A stretch of 64,000 nt of DNA from Streptomyces sp. NBC_01451 (lineage in GTDB: Bacteria > Actinomycetota > Actinomycetes > Streptomycetales > Streptomycetaceae). Of this stretch, positions 62,024 to 64,000 are shown piece by piece (positions within the stretch are counted from its first letter, which is position 1; each line of letters opens with the position of its first letter). The stretch lies in assembly GCF_036227485.1 (NCBI RefSeq), contig NZ_CP109479.1, positions 9,176,001-9,240,000 on the forward strand, written 5' to 3'. Made by a program: the position numbers and the translations under genes. The notes under the pieces were generated by a model that saw only the letters and a program-made list of their open reading frames with translations, was not told the DNA's origin and made no database searches.

Positions 62024-62974
62024 ATGTACGCCATCACCGGGTCCCGCCGCAGACTCACCTCGGCCCTGGCCGTGCTCGGCCTGATCGCCACCGGCGCCGC
62101 CGTCCAGGCCACCGCCACCGCGACCGCCGCGACCGCGGCCACCCCCCACCGCATCCTCTTCGACAACGCCCACGCCGAGACGGCCGGCAACGCCGACTGG
62201 ATCATCTCCAAGAGCCAGCCCGACCCGCTCTCCGAGGACTCCGCCCCCTCCGACGAGACCGACTGGACCGGCGCGCTCTCCTCCTGGGGTGTCGCCCTCC
62301 AGCAGACCGGCGACTACAGCCTCAAGACACTGGCCTCGGGCTCCAGCCTCGCCTACGGCGGCTCCACGGCGACCGACCTGTCGAAATTCGACACGCTGGT
62401 GCTGCCCGAGCCCAACACGCTCTTCACCACTGCCGAGAAGACCGCGATCATGAAGTTCGTCCAGAACGGCGGCGGCCTGTTCATGATCTCCGACCACACC
62501 GGGGCCGACCGCAACAACGACGGCGAGGACGCCGTCGAGATCCTCAACGACCTGATGACCAACAACAGCGTCGACTCCACCGACCCCTTCGGCTTCTCCA
62601 TCGACTCCCTGAGCATCAGCTCCGGCTACCCCGCCGCGATCACCGCCGCGTCGAACCCGGTCCTGCACGGCACCTTCGGCACGGTCACCAAGAGCCTCAT
62701 CGCCAGCGGTACGACGGCCACCCTCAAGCCCGCCGACAACTCCGCCGTGAAGGGGCTGCTCTACCGCTCCGGTTACTCGGGCAACACCGGCGCCTTCTTC
62801 CTGACCAGCACCTTCGGCAGCGGCCGGATCGCGTTCTGGGGCGACAGCTCCCCGATCGACGACGGCACCGGCCAGTCCGGCAACACCCTGTACGACGGCT
62901 GGAACGACACCGGCGCCACCAACGCGCCCCTCGCCCTCAACGCCACGGCGTGGCTCGCGGGCGCGAGCAGCTGA
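62024..62974 (+). CDS. secreted protein of unknown function, GATase-like fold possible
   Basis: A 316-residue exported protein. Signal peptide about residues 1-40 (LAVLGLIATGAAVQA then an Ala/Thr stretch). The mature part begins HRILFDNAHAETAG and has NGGGLFMISDHTGAD, which resemble secreted hydrolase-type folds related to class I GATase. The ATG at 62024 has GGAGGAA upstream. I cannot name its substrate. Confidence 0.75.
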   Translation: MYAITGSRRRLTSALAVLGLIATGAAVQATATATAATAATPHRILFDNAHAETAGNADWIISKSQPDPLSEDSAPSDETDWTGALSSWGVALQQTGDYSLKTLASGSSLAYGGSTATDLSKFDTLVLPEPNTLFTTAEKTAIMKFVQNGGGLFMISDHTGADRNNDGEDAVEILNDLMTNNSVDSTDPFGFSIDSLSISSGYPAAITAASNPVLHGTFGTVTKSLIASGTTATLKPADNSAVKGLLYRSGYSGNTGAFFLTSTFGSGRIAFWGDSSPIDDGTGQSGNTLYDGWNDTGATNAPLALNATAWLAGASS

Positions 62975-63013
62975 CGCAGGGCACCTGAACCGGCGTACAG
63001 GACGGGACGAAAG

Positions 63014-63055
63014 GTGAGGGCGGGCCCGGGGAAGCCACCCCGGGCCCGCCCTCAC
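63014..63055. terminator. hairpin terminator after secreted protein
   Basis: An 18-bp perfect stem (63014-63031 with 63038-63055) with a 6-base loop between converging genes. Confidence 0.8.
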
Positions 63056-63089
63056 TCGCGTCAGGCATCCATGCTCAGCGCGCCGGCGT

Positions 63090-63386
63090 TCAGCGCACCT
63101 GCTCCTTGAGGAACGGCACCGTGCTCTCCCACGCCCGGGCCGCCGACTCGGCGTCGTACACCGGGCGGGAGTCGTTGAAGAAGGCGTGGTCGGCCGGGTG
63201 GACACGCAGGTCCGGGGTGATGCCGGACTGTTCCTTGAAGTCCTCCTGCGCGAGCCGGTCGGTGACGTCCGCGATGTGGTCGGTCAGGCCCCACCACTCC
63301 TGGAAGACGCTGACGCCGGGTCCGCTGCCGGACGGCGGCAACGCCGGACAGCCGTGCGCGCTGGTGTCAGCGCTGGGAAACGTCAC
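63090..63386 (-). pseudogene. dienelactone hydrolase with internal deletion
   Basis: About 98 residues, less than half the usual 230-250. The N-terminal part (GVSVFQEWWGLTDHIADV) and the C-terminal part (GITPDLRVHPADHAFFNDSR) of a dienelactone hydrolase are joined directly after RLAQEDFKEQ. The middle, which holds the nucleophile Cys and the Asp, is missing. The His region (ADHAFF) remains. It cannot form the catalytic triad. A GTG at 63386 is one possible start. Confidence 0.75.
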
Positions 63387-64000
63387 GTTCTGGAGGGAGG
63401 GGGATCCGGTCGGCTTCGGCAGCTCGGACCTGGCACTCAACTCCTGGTAGGACAACGCTCGGTGGGGGTGCGCCGCAGTCGGACTCCGACGCGATCACCA
63501 CCTTGCCACGGATGAATCTGACCTCTGTTTCCGGCCCCGGTATGGCGGGCGACGGCATCGCCGCCGGCCGCAGGGTCCCCTCGCCGCGCGGCACCTCCGC
63601 CCACGCGTCCGGTGCGAAGCGCGTCACCCCGTACGCCGCCAGGCCCAGCCACCATACGGCGAACAGCCAGCCGCCGACCACGTCCGAGAACCAGTGGACG
63701 CCCAGATAGACCCTGGTCAGCCCGACCAGCACGCCCCAGCAGCCGACCGCGGCGACGAGCAGGTACCGGCCGCGCGGCGCCCGTCTCCGGACGGCCAGGA
63801 CGAGCAGTCCGGCGGTGATGGCCGACGTGGTGGTGTGGCCCGAGGGGAACGACCAGTGGCCTGCGTCCGTCGCCCAGTGCGCGGTGGCGGGCCGGGGCCG
63901 GGACAGCAGTGCCATCACCGAGAACCGCACCGCCTGGGCGGCGACCAGGCAGACGAGACAGGCGGCGGCTGCCTGGATGCGCTGCCGTGCCGTCCGGCCG
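63367..64000 (-). CDS. PAP2-family phosphatase (5' end outside window)
   Basis: The frame is open to the right edge. Visible motifs: SRPRPATAHW, FPSGHTTTS, and TRVYLGVHWFSDVVGG (R-x6-H-x3-D), which form the PAP2 active site, with hydrophobic helices around them. It is an integral membrane phosphatase acting on lipid or pyrophosphate substrates. The C-terminal 60 residues are not hydrophobic and overlap the 5' part of the broken dienelactone hydrolase. Confidence 0.88.
   Translation of the reverse strand, partial: GRTARQRIQAAAACLVCLVAAQAVRFSVMALLSRPRPATAHWATDAGHWSFPSGHTTTSAITAGLLVLAVRRRAPRGRYLLVAAVGCWGVLVGLTRVYLGVHWFSDVVGGWLFAVWWLGLAAYGVTRFAPDAWAEVPRGEGTLRPAAMPSPAIPGPETEVRFIRGKVVIASESDCGAPPPSVVLPGVECQVRAAEADRIPLPPERDVSQR

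Noticed and set aside
1..64000. Search for tRNA/rRNA genes, CRISPR arrays, insertion sequences, prophage or integrase genes.
   Set aside because: None recognised by reading; no transposase-like or repeat-spacer structure was seen.

Overview
The window is a high-GC actinomycete chromosome segment, most likely Streptomyces or a close relative. This rests on GC-rich codon use, many GTG/TTG starts with stop/start overlaps, F420-type and [3Fe-4S]-ferredoxin/P450 gene families, and a short intergenic repeat at 43251-43278 that I recognise as common in Streptomyces. No rRNA, tRNA, CRISPR array, transposase or integrase was seen.

Positions 1 to about 59300 form one very large CoA-dependent catabolic island. 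It encodes a Liv-type ABC importer (lipoprotein binding protein at 8310, fused permease plus two ATPases at 38160-41669), two P450s each with its own small ferredoxin, a Rieske oxygenase and a KshB-like flavin/2Fe-2S reductase. It also encodes four AMP-forming acyl-CoA ligases, four CaiB/BaiF CoA-transferases, six ACAD polypeptides (two probable alpha/beta pairs plus two stand-alone), seven enoyl-CoA hydratase-family proteins (one cut by the window edge), two thiolases and a DUF35-thiolase fusion like the steroid side-chain aldolase. Further members are eight SDRs, an ALDH, a B12-dependent acyl-CoA mutase with separate B12 subunit, an epimerase-like VOC protein, a thioesterase, three amidohydrolases, an LLM oxidoreductase and several small proteins of unknown role. 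The mix resembles steroid or isoprenoid/alicyclic acid catabolism, but no ring A/B steroid genes (KstD, HsaA-D type) are visible, so the substrate is unknown.

The island is tied together by a recurring palindrome, GAGAAT-N3-ATTCTC. Ten copies or close variants (3280, 4632, 4789, 15276, 20490, 22081, 31699, 37519, 38087, 56382) sit at the heads of transcription units. A TetR regulator (17355-17921) is the only TetR in the window and the natural candidate reader. A second small regulon is suggested by a FadR-type box, GGTCAGACC, before an acyl-CoA dehydrogenase (59341) and before the last large operon (56344), next to a FadR/FCD-family GntR gene (56439-57209).

Layout: 453-3258 minus, Rieske unit; 3293-4533 minus, SDR and CMD; 4845-15264 plus, SDR, ALDH, CoA-transferase, binding protein, ferredoxin/P450, fusion aldolase, hydrolase, DoxX, dehydrogenase; 15350-17171 plus, second P450 unit; 17355 TetR; 17875-20463 minus, reductase unit; 20529-30075 plus, ligases, mutase, LLM, CoA-transferase, VOC, SDR; 30146-31659 minus, two SDRs; 31714-34297 plus, ligase and thiolase; 34319-38044 minus, thioesterase, ACAD pair, SnoaL, flavin/PNPOx-like; 38160-43227 plus, transporter and hydratase; 43319-46588 divergent hydratase and CoA-transferase/amidohydrolase; 46598-56285 minus, nine-gene beta-oxidation operon; 56439-59292 minus, GntR, SDR, ACAD. 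From 59479 on the content is ordinary: a secreted PLC-like protein, an aldo/keto reductase, a secreted protein, a broken dienelactone hydrolase and a PAP2 phosphatase cut by the window edge.
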